Part shown: in pieces, positions 16,824-24,839 of the stretch
Numbering within the stretch: position 1 is the stretch's first letter
How the letters are laid out: the number at the start of each line of letters is the position of its first letter
Source: Clostridiaceae bacterium
GTDB taxonomy: Bacteria > Bacillota > Clostridia > DSM-8532
Reading direction: 5' to 3'
Length of the DNA: 32,411 nucleotides
NCBI GenBank assembly: GCA_012521105.1
Contig: JAAYNA010000017.1
Span: 1 to 32,411 of the forward strand
The notes under the pieces: model-generated
What the model was told of the DNA's origin: nothing
Databases searched by the model: none
What the model saw: only the letters and a program-made list of their open reading frames with translations
Made by a program: the position numbers and the translations under genes

Positions 16824-18725
16824 CTAACAATCACCTTTACTTCTTAACCGTTTAAGAACTCTTTCTGTTAAGCCCTTTGGATCAAGACTGTATTTTTTAT
16901 ATAAAAGGTTCCTTTTTCCATGCTCTATTGGGATATCCGGAAAGGCAGCAATTTCAACCGGAATGTTTATCCCGGCTTCGTTTAGCTTAACCAAAACTGT
17001 GCTCCCAAACCCGCCACTTGCTATATGATCCTCAACTGTCATAACAAACCGGGTTTTTTTTGCAGATTCACAAAGCATATCGATATCAAAGGGTCTTATA
17101 AAACGATAATATATAATATCACAGTGTATCCCATGGCACTCAAGTTCTTTTGCGGCATCAAAAACGGCATCCACCATGTACCCTGTTACTGCAATTGTTA
17201 TATCTTTCCCATCCGAAAGTTTTACAGCCTTCCCACATTCAATTGGCAAATCGGGTACAAGGTTTCTTTTTCCCTGCCCTCTTGGGTACCGGATTGCAAT
17301 GGGGCCTGTTCCATATTCCACTGAAAAATCAAGCATTTTCTCCAGTTCATCGTAGTCCGCAGGTGACATTATAGTTATATTGGGCAGGGTTGAAAACAAT
17401 GCAATATCATATATACCCTGATGGGTTTCACCATCGTCACCCACAATTCCTGCCCTGTCAACAGCAAATATAACATTAAGATTCATTAAAGAAACATCAT
17501 GAATGATCTGATCGTAGGCCCTTTGCAAAAAAGACGAATAAATGGCTACAACAGGTTTTAATCCTCTAATAGCCAGACCGGCTGCCATGGTAACTGCGTG
17601 TTGTTCTGCAATACCTACGTCAAAAAAACGTTTTGGGTACTTTTCGCTAAAATGGCTGAGACCTGTTCCCTCGGGCATTGCTGCGGTAATTGCCACAATG
17701 TCTTCATGCCTTTCTGCCAGTTCAACAAGCTTCTTTCCAAAAACATTGGAAAAGCTGCCATTGGTTTCTGTTATAACTTCGCCTGTTTCTACGTTAAAAG
17801 GCGAAATACCATGGTATTTATGTGGTTTTTCTTCAGCAGGGGAATAACCCCGGCCCTTTTTTGTGCAAACATGTATCAGAACCGGTTCCTTTATGTTCCT
17901 AACCCTTTCCATTACTTTGTACATTTCGGCTATATTATGCCCGTCCAGCGGACCATAGTAGCGGAACCCCAGTTCTTCAAAAAGTACACCGGGAAGAAGC
18001 AGGTATTTTAACGATCCTTTAACTTTGTGAAAAACCTTCCTGGCTGATTTACCAATTGCAGGTATATTATCAACCAGCGACTGAAAATCATTTCTGACTT
18101 TATAATAAATAGGTTCGGTCCGTATCCGGCTAAGGTATCGTGACATGCCTCCGACATTTTTGGATATTGACATTTCGTTGTCATTTAAAATAACGATCAG
18201 GTTGGTTTTACTGTTTCCGGCATCATTTAAAGCCTCAAAGGCCATACCGCCCGTTAAGGCACCGTCCCCGATTACTGCAACAACGCTGTAATCTTCTCCA
18301 AGAAGATCCCGCGCCCTGGCAATACCAAGTGCAGCAGATATTGATGTTGAACTGTGACCTGTGTTAAAGCAATCGTGTTCACTTTCGGTTATTTTTGGAA
18401 AACCAGAAATACCATCCATTTGCCTGATGGTTTCAAGGGCATCCTTCCTTCCCGTCAATATTTTATGTACATAGGTTTGATGCCCGACATCCCACACGAT
18501 TTTATCGGTTGGAGACTTAAAAACCGTATGTAAAGCAATGGTTAATTCAACCACGCCAAGATTTGAAGCAATATGCCCGCCGGTTTGGGATATTTTATCT
18601 ATTAAAAAAGCCCGTATTTCGTCTGCAAGTGTTTGAAGGCAGCATAGCTTCAAATTCTTTAAATCTTCAGGTTCCTGTATACAGCTCAATACCCCTGTTG
18701 AGCATAAGCAAATTTTATCGTTCAA
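16824..18725 (-). CDS. dxs: 1-deoxy-D-xylulose-5-phosphate synthase
   Basis: Thiamine-diphosphate enzyme for the first step of the MEP isoprenoid pathway (pyruvate plus glyceraldehyde 3-phosphate), 633 residues. It has His51 in GGHIASNLG, His82 in DVGHQTY, the TPP motif GDGALTGG at 153-160 ending in NDN near 181-183, and the C-terminal domain with VGIAEQHAVTMAAGLA. The start is a TTG at 18725 with GGAAAG seven bases upstream. The N-terminus is about ten residues longer than many homologues and contains a cysteine cluster (KICLCSTGVLSC) not usual in the family, so a later start is possible. It follows oapA by 100 bases. Confidence 0.95.
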   Translation of the reverse strand: MNDKICLCSTGVLSCIQEPEDLKNLKLCCLQTLADEIRAFLIDKISQTGGHIASNLGVVELTIALHTVFKSPTDKIVWDVGHQTYVHKILTGRKDALETIRQMDGISGFPKITESEHDCFNTGHSSTSISAALGIARARDLLGEDYSVVAVIGDGALTGGMAFEALNDAGNSKTNLIVILNDNEMSISKNVGGMSRYLSRIRTEPIYYKVRNDFQSLVDNIPAIGKSARKVFHKVKGSLKYLLLPGVLFEELGFRYYGPLDGHNIAEMYKVMERVRNIKEPVLIHVCTKKGRGYSPAEEKPHKYHGISPFNVETGEVITETNGSFSNVFGKKLVELAERHEDIVAITAAMPEGTGLSHFSEKYPKRFFDVGIAEQHAVTMAAGLAIRGLKPVVAIYSSFLQRAYDQIIHDVSLMNLNVIFAVDRAGIVGDDGETHQGIYDIALFSTLPNITIMSPADYDELEKMLDFSVEYGTGPIAIRYPRGQGKRNLVPDLPIECGKAVKLSDGKDITIAVTGYMVDAVFDAAKELECHGIHCDIIYYRFIRPFDIDMLCESAKKTRFVMTVEDHIASGGFGSTVLVKLNEAGINIPVEIAAFPDIPIEHGKRNLLYKKYSLDPKGLTERVLKRLRSKGDC

Positions 18726-18825
18726 TTACATGCTTTCCTTCCTTCAGAATTTATAGATTAACTGGCTGGTTTCCCGATATAGTTCCACATTCGTATATTT
18801 TACTAAACTGCAAAAGTTAAATCAA

Positions 18826-19440
18826 TTATTTATTTCCATTTGCTGGTATGAACAGAGAAAGAAACAGCCCTGCATGGTAAATGATAAAATTGCTGTTACT
18901 CATTCCAAACCTTTTTGCAAAAGCTTTTCCACCCACCGTGAATGCGGCTATCAAACCGCCAACCGCTGCTTCTATCCAAACAGACTGGGCACTTCCCGAA
19001 AATATACGGAAAACAATGGCAGCACCTGCAGTTCCACTGACAACACCGCATATATCACCAATAACATCATTGCAAATGCTTGCTACTTTATCAGCATTCC
19101 GGATTAAGCGTATTGCATACCTGGCACCTTTATACTTTTTAGATGCCATGGCGTGAAAAGGTTTTTCATCGGCAGCAGTTACAGCAACACCTATCACGTC
19201 AAAAAATATTCCTATGAAAATAATGATAAAAACAATCAGAAACGACCAAAATATGGATATCCTTTCAAACAAACCTGTAGATATAAAAAGAATACCCATA
19301 GATAATAAAAAAGATACAACGGTTACAGTAACAGCCCATAGCGTTTGCTCTCTTTTAGGTCCTCCCTTTACCTTTTTAACGGGTATACGTCTTTTATCTG
19401 CAACCTTGTATTTATTGATCTTCTTATCAGCTTTCTCCAT
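18826..19440 (-). CDS. oapA: OLE RNA-associated membrane protein OapA
   Basis: Membrane protein of 204 residues. The N-terminal 33 residues are very basic (KKINKYKVADKRRIPVKK), suited to RNA or lipid head-group contact. Four to five hydrophobic segments follow (about 34-56, 62-90, 125-150, 155-172, 183-200). The connecting loop contains DVIGVAVTAADEKPFHAMAS and later NDVIGDICGVVSG. Family knowledge: OapA is a small multi-pass protein encoded just downstream of OLE RNA. It binds that RNA and localises it to the membrane. Here it lies immediately downstream of a 0.7 kb structured non-coding region, between ispA and dxs, the expected locus. The ATG at 19440 has only a weak GGTAAA site, so its translation may depend on the RNA upstream. 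Identification rests on synteny plus sequence resemblance. Confidence 0.85.
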   Translation of the reverse strand: MEKADKKINKYKVADKRRIPVKKVKGGPKREQTLWAVTVTVVSFLLSMGILFISTGLFERISIFWSFLIVFIIIFIGIFFDVIGVAVTAADEKPFHAMASKKYKGARYAIRLIRNADKVASICNDVIGDICGVVSGTAGAAIVFRIFSGSAQSVWIEAAVGGLIAAFTVGGKAFAKRFGMSNSNFIIYHAGLFLSLFIPANGNK

Positions 19441-19469
19441 TTATATTTACCGATACTTTCATGCAAGTA

Positions 19470-20132
19470 TGATTACATACAGGATGGCGATATACATGGT
19501 AAATTTTGCGGCTTAGGTCAGGCAGGTTTTCCCCAAAGTGTACCGCTCGTCGCCAAACGGCTGTTTCCATTTAAACACTTTGTCGAAGGGTTGCCCTCAT
19601 CGAAGCCTGATCACCACTTAGTCCACACTGCAATCCCATGTATACCTGATGTACAGTCTAGGGGTTTTCCCCAAAAGCCTTATTTGCTTCTAGCCTCTTT
19701 TGCAGGATTGATTTCAAACAGCAATAATGCAAAGGTACTGGCCTGGCACCAAAGCATCTGATCCATTATCCCTCAAACCCCACTCAAGGCAGGCTACACT
19801 GCTCACAGCACCGAACTGCGGAACCGCAAAGCAGGTTCTTCCCGTAACGTAGTCAAGGTATGTATCCATTATCAGGAGCAACCTGTCTTCCACGAATACG
19901 GGTCTCCACGGTAGCGGGGTCAATATCCTGCATGCCATTGCAGGTTGCCCCAAAACCTTAACTCCCAGCACCAGCCCATCACTGGGCGTAACAAGCCGAC
20001 ACCAGGAACTTCATCGATGTGCCCTTTAACGGATTTTTAGGCCCGTCTTCAAAACAAACAGTGCCAACTAGAATACTGCGCCATCCTAATATGTTAAATT
20101 TTCAGTAAGATATCTTCTTACTTCCTATGTTG
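19470..20132 (-). ncRNA. OLE RNA (ornate, large, extremophilic RNA)
   Basis: About 660 bases without a plausible gene but GC-richer and more structured than other gaps here. Minus-strand hairpins include GCCCA-GTGA-TGGGC (19987-19974), CTGCA-ATGGCA-TGCAG (19943-19928), AGGG-CAA-CCCT flanked by TCGA on both sides (about 19605-19582), and an 8-bp stem CAAAGTGT/ACACTTTG (19582-19534) that encloses a further CCG/CGG stem. GGGGAAAACC occurs twice (near 19670 and 19530). Position, length, and the oapA gene directly downstream between ispA and dxs match OLE RNA. The 5' end is placed just after the promoter at 20139-20167. The 3' end is an estimate, and covariance-model alignment would set it. An 85-codon open frame inside is judged spurious. 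Confidence 0.85.
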
Positions 20133-20138
20133 ATAATT

Positions 20139-20167
20139 ATTATAACACAGCTTTTAAACCCGGGCAA
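20139..20167 (-). promoter_or_regulatory. Promoter for OLE RNA
   Basis: Minus strand: -35 TTGCCC (20167-20162), 17-base spacer, perfect -10 TATAAT (20144-20139). It lies between the stop of the DUF212 gene and the start of the structured region, so the RNA and the oapA-dxs genes downstream may be transcribed independently of nusB. Confidence 0.65.
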
Positions 20168-20223
20168 AGAGCTAATTAAACCTTTTAAGACTGATAAAAC
20201 AAAATGGCTTTAATATACCGGGC

Positions 20224-20664
20224 TCAATTTATTGCTATCCCCGTTATAATTCCCAATGCTGCCCCTGCGAACACCTCGACCGGTGTGTGCCCTAAAAGCT
20301 CTTTTAGCTGCTTATCAAGCTGAATGTGCTCACTTGAATTTACAAGCTTATTTAAAACTTCAGCCTGTCTCCCGGCAGCTCTTCTAACCCCGGCAGCATC
20401 AGCCATTACTACAAGCGAAAAAATAACCGACAATGCAAAAATATCTGACGAAAAGCCATTATGTATACCCAAGATGGTTGCTAACGACACAGTAAAAGCG
20501 GTGTGCGAACTGGGCATTCCACCCGAGTCTATGAACTTCCTGAAGTCGGGCTTACGATTTTTTATATAAGAATAGATAAATTTAATGCTTTGCGCCAAAA
20601 ACCATGCCAACACCGGCGTTGTAATAGCCCTGTTGTTTAAAATATCTAACAGAAACTGGAACAT
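20224..20664 (-). CDS. DUF212 / divergent PAP2-family membrane protein (YuiD-like)
   Basis: Membrane protein of 146 residues related to acid phosphatases of the PAP2/vanadium haloperoxidase superfamily. Conserved blocks are PDFRKFIDSGGMPSSHTAF at 39-57, VVMADAAGVRRAAGRQAEVL with its double Arg, and LKELLGHTPVEVFAGAALG near the end. The SGGMPSSH and GHTP segments stand where the PAP2 phosphate-binding and catalytic His motifs occur. The activity of this family has not been settled. Its place 38 bases after ispA hints at a prenyl or lipid phosphate substrate, but that is inference. The ATG at 20664 follows a GAGGTGTGAG segment. The OLE promoter lies just beyond its stop. Confidence 0.85.
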   Translation of the reverse strand: MFQFLLDILNNRAITTPVLAWFLAQSIKFIYSYIKNRKPDFRKFIDSGGMPSSHTAFTVSLATILGIHNGFSSDIFALSVIFSLVVMADAAGVRRAAGRQAEVLNKLVNSSEHIQLDKQLKELLGHTPVEVFAGAALGIITGIAIN

Positions 20665-20702
20665 CTCACACCTCGATATATAACAATGTAATGCGGCCTG
20701 AA

Positions 20703-21599
20703 CTAATTCCTTCTTTCAGCGATAAAATAAGCAATCTCCTTTAAAAACCAGGCTTTCTCCCCGAATATATTCAAAACTTCAATTGCTTTTTCAGTCACAT
20801 TCCGAAGCATTTTCTTTGCTCCATCCAGACCATATAATGATACATAAGTTGTCTTTTTATTCTTTGCATCGCTTCCAACAGATTTGCCTAATTCTTCGCT
20901 GGTACCTTCAACATCAAGGATATCGTCTTTAATTTGAAAAGCAACTCCTATATAACCCGCATATTCAGACAGGGCTTTTATTTCATCATCAGGCAAACCT
21001 ATGAAAACAGCAGGGGCAATGATACTTGCCATAATTAATGCTCCGGTCTTCTTCCTGTACATGGTTTTAAGGGTCGTCTCGGAAATTTGCTTTCCTTCGG
21101 ACTCTATGTCAATAACCTGGCCTGCGATCATCCCGTCCATTCCTGCAGCACTGGCAATTACACAGGAAGCTTTAACAGACTGTTCCATTTTTTCACCTGC
21201 TTTGGCAGAAGTCTTAAACAGCAGGTCAAAGGCTTCATTCAATAAAGCATCACCTGCAAGAATCGCCATGGCTTCGCCGAACACTTTGTGATTTGTTAAT
21301 TTACCACGCCTGTAGTCATCGTTATCCATTGCAGGCAAATCGTCATGAATCAGTGAATAAGTATGAATCATTTCTATTGCCGCAGCAAAGGGCATTACTT
21401 CAGAAAGTTCTGCCGACATCATTTTCGCCACAGCCAGGACCAAAACCGGTCTTATTCTCTTTCCCCCGGCCATCATGCTGTAGTGCATGGATTCTATCAG
21501 TTTTGTTTCGGGTACTTCTGACTTAAGTCTTTCAAAATACTCCAATAAATAATTGTCAACCAGTAACGTTAAACTCATTAATTCCTCTTTAAAATTCAT
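20703..21599 (-). CDS. ispA: Geranyl/farnesyl diphosphate synthase
   Basis: Trans-prenyltransferase of 298 residues making C15 farnesyl diphosphate from IPP and DMAPP. GGKRIRP is at 45-51, the first aspartate-rich motif DDLPAMD at 86-92 with the following DDYRRGKLTNHK, and the second motif DDILD at 225-229 with GKSVGSDAKNKKTTY after it. The four-residue spacing in the first motif is the bacterial type. The start overlaps the xseB stop (TAATG) with GGAGG seven bases upstream; an internal ATG at codon 8 also has an AGAGGA. With dxs in the same locus it gives two steps of isoprenoid supply. Confidence 0.95.
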   Translation of the reverse strand: MNFKEELMSLTLLVDNYLLEYFERLKSEVPETKLIESMHYSMMAGGKRIRPVLVLAVAKMMSAELSEVMPFAAAIEMIHTYSLIHDDLPAMDNDDYRRGKLTNHKVFGEAMAILAGDALLNEAFDLLFKTSAKAGEKMEQSVKASCVIASAAGMDGMIAGQVIDIESEGKQISETTLKTMYRKKTGALIMASIIAPAVFIGLPDDEIKALSEYAGYIGVAFQIKDDILDVEGTSEELGKSVGSDAKNKKTTYVSLYGLDGAKKMLRNVTEKAIEVLNIFGEKAWFLKEIAYFIAERRN

Positions 21600-21829
21600 T
21601 ATTCAGCCTCCAATGACAATAGTTCTTCTCTGCATTCGTTGTTTTCATCAATGAGTTTAACAATTTTCTTTTCTGTTTCTTCAAGTTTTTTTGTACAGTA
21701 GGCTGACAATGAAACACCTTTTTGGAATAATTCTAAAGACTTCTCCAGTGAAACATCTCCTTTTTCCAGAAGCCCAACAATCTCTTCCAACTGCTTCACC
21801 GCATCTTCATAACTCAAATTCTGTTCCAT
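21599..21829 (-). CDS. xseB: Exodeoxyribonuclease VII small subunit
   Basis: Small coiled-coil subunit, 76 residues, that binds the C-terminal part of XseA in exonuclease VII, a nuclease of single-stranded DNA. LSYEDAVKQLEEIVGLLEKG and VSLEKSLELFQKGVSL are the family signature. The ATG at 21829 has AAAGGAG upstream. It is 21 bases after xseA and overlaps ispA by one base, so all three are translated from one message. Confidence 0.95.
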   Translation of the reverse strand: MEQNLSYEDAVKQLEEIVGLLEKGDVSLEKSLELFQKGVSLSAYCTKKLEETEKKIVKLIDENNECREELLSLEAE

Positions 21830-21850
21830 ATGTTTTTCTCCTTTAACTTA

Positions 21851-23050
21851 TTATTTTACTTCTCCTTTAGCCAAACACCTTATTTTACCGTCGGTTAAAA
21901 CTATGTCCAATTCATCTCCATTATGTACCTGTTTTACAGATTTTATAATATTACCATCACTTTTCATGGTAATGCTGTATCCCCTGGCTAAAACAGTCAG
22001 AGGGCTAAGCGCATCAAGTTTTCCGCACAAAACCGAAAGATTCCCTTTTTCTTTTTCAACTTTTCTGCTCATTGCTTCTGCGATGCTTCGTCTAAGAATT
22101 TCCAAATCCATCTTCTTTTGATTTATTTTGTCTAAGGGGTGGCGCATTGACGGACTTTTCATCAGTTGTTCCAGCTTCAATCTTTCACACTGAATTTTGT
22201 TTGCTAATGCTTTCTTTAAACGAAGCCTGAGTTCCATGATTGTTTTTACCAGAACTTCTTTTTCAGGAATAACAAGCTCGGCCGCTGAAGAAGGAGTTGG
22301 TGCCCTAAGATCTGCAACAAAATCTGCAATTGAGAAGTCGGTTTCATGGCCAATAGCAGAAATAACAGGGATGCCAGACCTGAAAATGCTCCTTGCTACT
22401 ATCTCTTCATTAAATGGCCAAAGTTCCTCCAAAGAACCACCGCCACGGGCTAATATTATAACGTCAGCAGCGTTATGACGGTTAATAAAGTCTAACGCAC
22501 AGGCTATCTGTCTTGCCGCATCTTCTCCCTGCACTTGGACAGGGTATAATTTTAAAACTACATTTGGGAACCTTCTGAATAATACATTCATAATATCTCT
22601 AATTACAGCTCCGGTAGGAGAAGTAACAACTGCAATACTTTGTGGCAGGTACGGAATTTTCTTTTTTGCTTCGGGTCTGAACAAGCCTTCTTTTTCAAGC
22701 TGTTGTTTCAGCTGTTCGTAGGCAAGGTACAAATTTCCCATACCGGCAGGTTCCATATACTCCGGATAAAGCTGATATAATCCCCCTGCCTCGTATATCG
22801 AAACATATCCCCTGACTATTACCTTTAAACCGTCTTTGGGCTTAAACTTCAGCATTTGATTCTGGGACCTGAACATAACACATTTAATTACACTGTATTC
22901 ATCTTTTAGTGTAAAATACATATGACCTGATGAGTGCAACTTAAAATTCGAAATTTCGCCTATTACACTTACATTGGATAATATATTGTCAAAGGAAAAC
23001 AGTTTTTTAATATACCTTGTAAGCTGGCTTACACTAATAACTTCATGCAT
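21851..23050 (-). CDS. xseA: Exodeoxyribonuclease VII large subunit
   Basis: Catalytic subunit of exonuclease VII, 399 residues. An N-terminal OB fold (about 5-100) reads SVIGEISNFKLHSSGHMYFT with TLKDEYSVIKCVMFR. The catalytic region has VVTSPTGAVIRDI, ILARGGGSLEELWPFNEE and AIGHETDFSIADFVADLRAP. A coiled coil follows, then the C-terminal RGYSIT segment. It starts at the ATG at 23050, two bases after the nusB stop. Confidence 0.95.
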   Translation of the reverse strand: MHEVISVSQLTRYIKKLFSFDNILSNVSVIGEISNFKLHSSGHMYFTLKDEYSVIKCVMFRSQNQMLKFKPKDGLKVIVRGYVSIYEAGGLYQLYPEYMEPAGMGNLYLAYEQLKQQLEKEGLFRPEAKKKIPYLPQSIAVVTSPTGAVIRDIMNVLFRRFPNVVLKLYPVQVQGEDAARQIACALDFINRHNAADVIILARGGGSLEELWPFNEEIVARSIFRSGIPVISAIGHETDFSIADFVADLRAPTPSSAAELVIPEKEVLVKTIMELRLRLKKALANKIQCERLKLEQLMKSPSMRHPLDKINQKKMDLEILRRSIAEAMSRKVEKEKGNLSVLCGKLDALSPLTVLARGYSITMKSDGNIIKSVKQVHNGDELDIVLTDGKIRCLAKGEVK

Positions 23051-23052
23051 TC

Positions 23053-23472
23053 TTAATGCTCCCCTGTGCTCTGTAGTCTGGTCACGACCTTACCTAATAC
23101 ACCATTTATAAAGTTCCTCGACTGATCTCCGCCATACTTTTTCGCCAGTTCCACCGCTTCATTTATTGAAACATTTACAGGGATATCCTTTCTGTATTTC
23201 AATTCATAAACCGCAAGCCTCATTATAGCAAGATCCACTTTTGGCATTCTTTCCAACCCCCAGCCTTTTGCATGGGATTGGATTATACTATCTATTTCTT
23301 CTTTATTATTTACAACACCATGAAGAACATCTAGAAAAAACTCTTTATCTAATTGTTCCAAGCCTTCAGTTTCATTAAGAAATAAACCTATTTGCTCATC
23401 AATGTCATCATCTCTAAGCTGAAACTGATATAATAATTTCATTGCATTCTCACGAGAAATTCTTCTGCTCAA
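23053..23472 (-). CDS. nusB: Transcription antitermination factor NusB
   Basis: Small all-helical RNA-binding protein, 139 residues, acting with NusE (S10) in rRNA antitermination. RISRENAMKLLYQFQL opens the protein. VDLAIMRLAVYELKYRKDIPV and NEAVELAKKYGGDQSRNFIN with VLGKV near the C-terminus are the family core. The start is TTG at 23472 with AAGGTGG six bases upstream; the next ATG (codon 11) would cut into helix 1. It is the first gene of the minus-strand block and has its own promoter. The asp23 gene that often precedes it is not here. Confidence 0.93.
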   Translation of the reverse strand: MSRRISRENAMKLLYQFQLRDDDIDEQIGLFLNETEGLEQLDKEFFLDVLHGVVNNKEEIDSIIQSHAKGWGLERMPKVDLAIMRLAVYELKYRKDIPVNVSINEAVELAKKYGGDQSRNFINGVLGKVVTRLQSTGEH

Positions 23473-23532
23473 ATTAATCCACCTTACCTTACTAAACTCA
23501 TTACTACATTCAAGAATGCCTGTTTTTTCATT

Positions 23533-23561
23533 ATTATACCTACTGAATTATAATGCTGCAA
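23533..23561 (-). promoter_or_regulatory. Promoter of the nusB-xse-ispA operon
   Basis: Minus strand: -35 TTGCAG (23561-23556), 17-base spacer, perfect -10 TATAAT (23538-23533), about 60 bases before the nusB start. The -35 matches that of the recX promoter. Confidence 0.65.
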
Positions 23562-23712
23562 GGGTTAAGTAAAAGGTATGTGAAATTGAAATCGATCTAT
23601 AAAAAATAGCAATACGTAAGACCTTTCTTTTTGCCTATGTTATCCGGTTAGTATAATAGAACGAAAAACAGATAGTTTAAATACGGTAATATACTGCTAA
23701 ATCCCTATCAAA

Positions 23713-23741
23713 TTGACATTAACATCATTATATATTAAATT
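23713..23741 (+). promoter_or_regulatory. Possible promoter of the LacI-family gene
   Basis: Perfect -35 TTGACA (23713-23718) and -10-like TAAATT (23736-23741) are 17 bases apart. A second candidate TATAAT lies near 23655-23660 with a poorer -35. The region is A/T-rich, so the exact start is uncertain. Confidence 0.45.
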
Positions 23742-23777
23742 ATTATATAGTAACAAAGTATATAACGGAGTTATATT

Positions 23778-24758
23778 ATGAGTACTCTTAAAGATGTTGC
23801 AGAAAGAGCCGGGGTAACGGTAACAACTGTATCCCGGATGCTTAACAACAGAGGTTATGTAAGTGAAAAAACCAAAAATAAAATTCGCCAAGCCATGAAG
23901 GAGTTAAACTATCGTCCTAATGAGTTTGCCAGGGCTCTGTCATTGCAAAGAAGTAACTTTATTGGCTTAATCGTTCCATCTGCGCGCAATATGTTTTTCA
24001 GTAAAGTTATTGATAGTGTTGAGCGCCAGGTTTCGAAACATGGTTACAAATTATTGCTGTGTACATCAAACCTTGAACCCAAAAAAGAGTTTGAATATTT
24101 TGATATGCTAAGCGCGAATAAAGTTGCAGGTGTCATTATTGCCAGCCATACACAGGACATAGATAAAAAAATTAACATCAATGCGCCAGTAATCTCTATT
24201 GACAGAATTATTTCTCCTCAAATACCAGCCATATGTTCAGACAATTATCAGGGTGGTGTGTTAGCTGCTGAACACCTTATATCTAAGGGTTGCAAGAAGC
24301 TTGCACACATTAGTGGAAGCATCCACCTTAACATGGATGCAAATAAAAGGTATTATGGCTTTAAAGATGTTTGTGAGAAAAAAGGAGTTCCTCATATACT
24401 TATTGATGCAACAGAAGAACAGTTCCTGTCGATGAACTATGATTCAATTGTTAATATGTTATTGGATAACTATCCGGATGTTGATGGTATATTTACATCG
24501 AATGATATAATAGCCGCTCAGGTAATTGCAACATGCAGCAGACGCGGCATAAAAATACCAGATCAAATAAAAGTTGTTGGATATGATGATATAGACCTAT
24601 GTACTATTTTCAACCCCTCAATTACAACAATCCGTCAGGCTATTAGTGAAATTTCCCTCTATGCCGTAGAAAGCATAATATCCAAGGCAGAAAAAGACAA
24701 GCCCATTCCGTCTTGTATAATCTTCCCGGTTGAGCTGATAGAAAGGGAAACAACTTAA
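23778..24758 (+). CDS. LacI-family transcriptional regulator
   Basis: Sugar-responsive repressor of 326 residues. The N-terminal helix-turn-helix (about 1-50) reads LKDVAERAGVTVTTVSRML and ends with the hinge helix LNYRPNEFARALS. The rest is a periplasmic-binding-like effector domain: IGLIVPSARNMFFSKVIDSV, then VAGVIIASHTQD, then DGIFTSNDIIAAQVI and VVGYDDIDLCTIFNPSITTI. ATG at 23778 with a nearby ACGGAG. It is divergent from nusB and convergent with the permease genes. It probably controls the transporter and the phosphorylase-kinase genes through the shared palindrome found at their promoters. Effector unknown. Confidence 0.92.
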   Translation: MSTLKDVAERAGVTVTTVSRMLNNRGYVSEKTKNKIRQAMKELNYRPNEFARALSLQRSNFIGLIVPSARNMFFSKVIDSVERQVSKHGYKLLLCTSNLEPKKEFEYFDMLSANKVAGVIIASHTQDIDKKININAPVISIDRIISPQIPAICSDNYQGGVLAAEHLISKGCKKLAHISGSIHLNMDANKRYYGFKDVCEKKGVPHILIDATEEQFLSMNYDSIVNMLLDNYPDVDGIFTSNDIIAAQVIATCSRRGIKIPDQIKVVGYDDIDLCTIFNPSITTIRQAISEISLYAVESIISKAEKDKPIPSCIIFPVELIERETT

Positions 24759-24839
24759 TTGCTTTTAAGAATTAGCGTAAATTAACTTGTCGCCCTTAAA
24801 TCATCAGTCACTTTTTTATCTGTGAAATAATAGTATAAT

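Noticed and set aside
19714..19971. 85-codon open frame on the minus strand inside the OLE region
   Set aside because: It lies within a strongly structured region, has no ribosome binding site, and reads like random sequence rich in Leu, Pro and Arg.
19441..20223. Group II intron or other mobile element in the large gap
   Set aside because: No reverse transcriptase frame, no boundary motifs, and the synteny with oapA, ispA and dxs explains it as OLE RNA.
24759..24839. Bidirectional terminator between the LacI gene and the permease gene
   Set aside because: Only a 4-bp TCAC/GTGA stem around an A/T run is visible, which is too weak to call.
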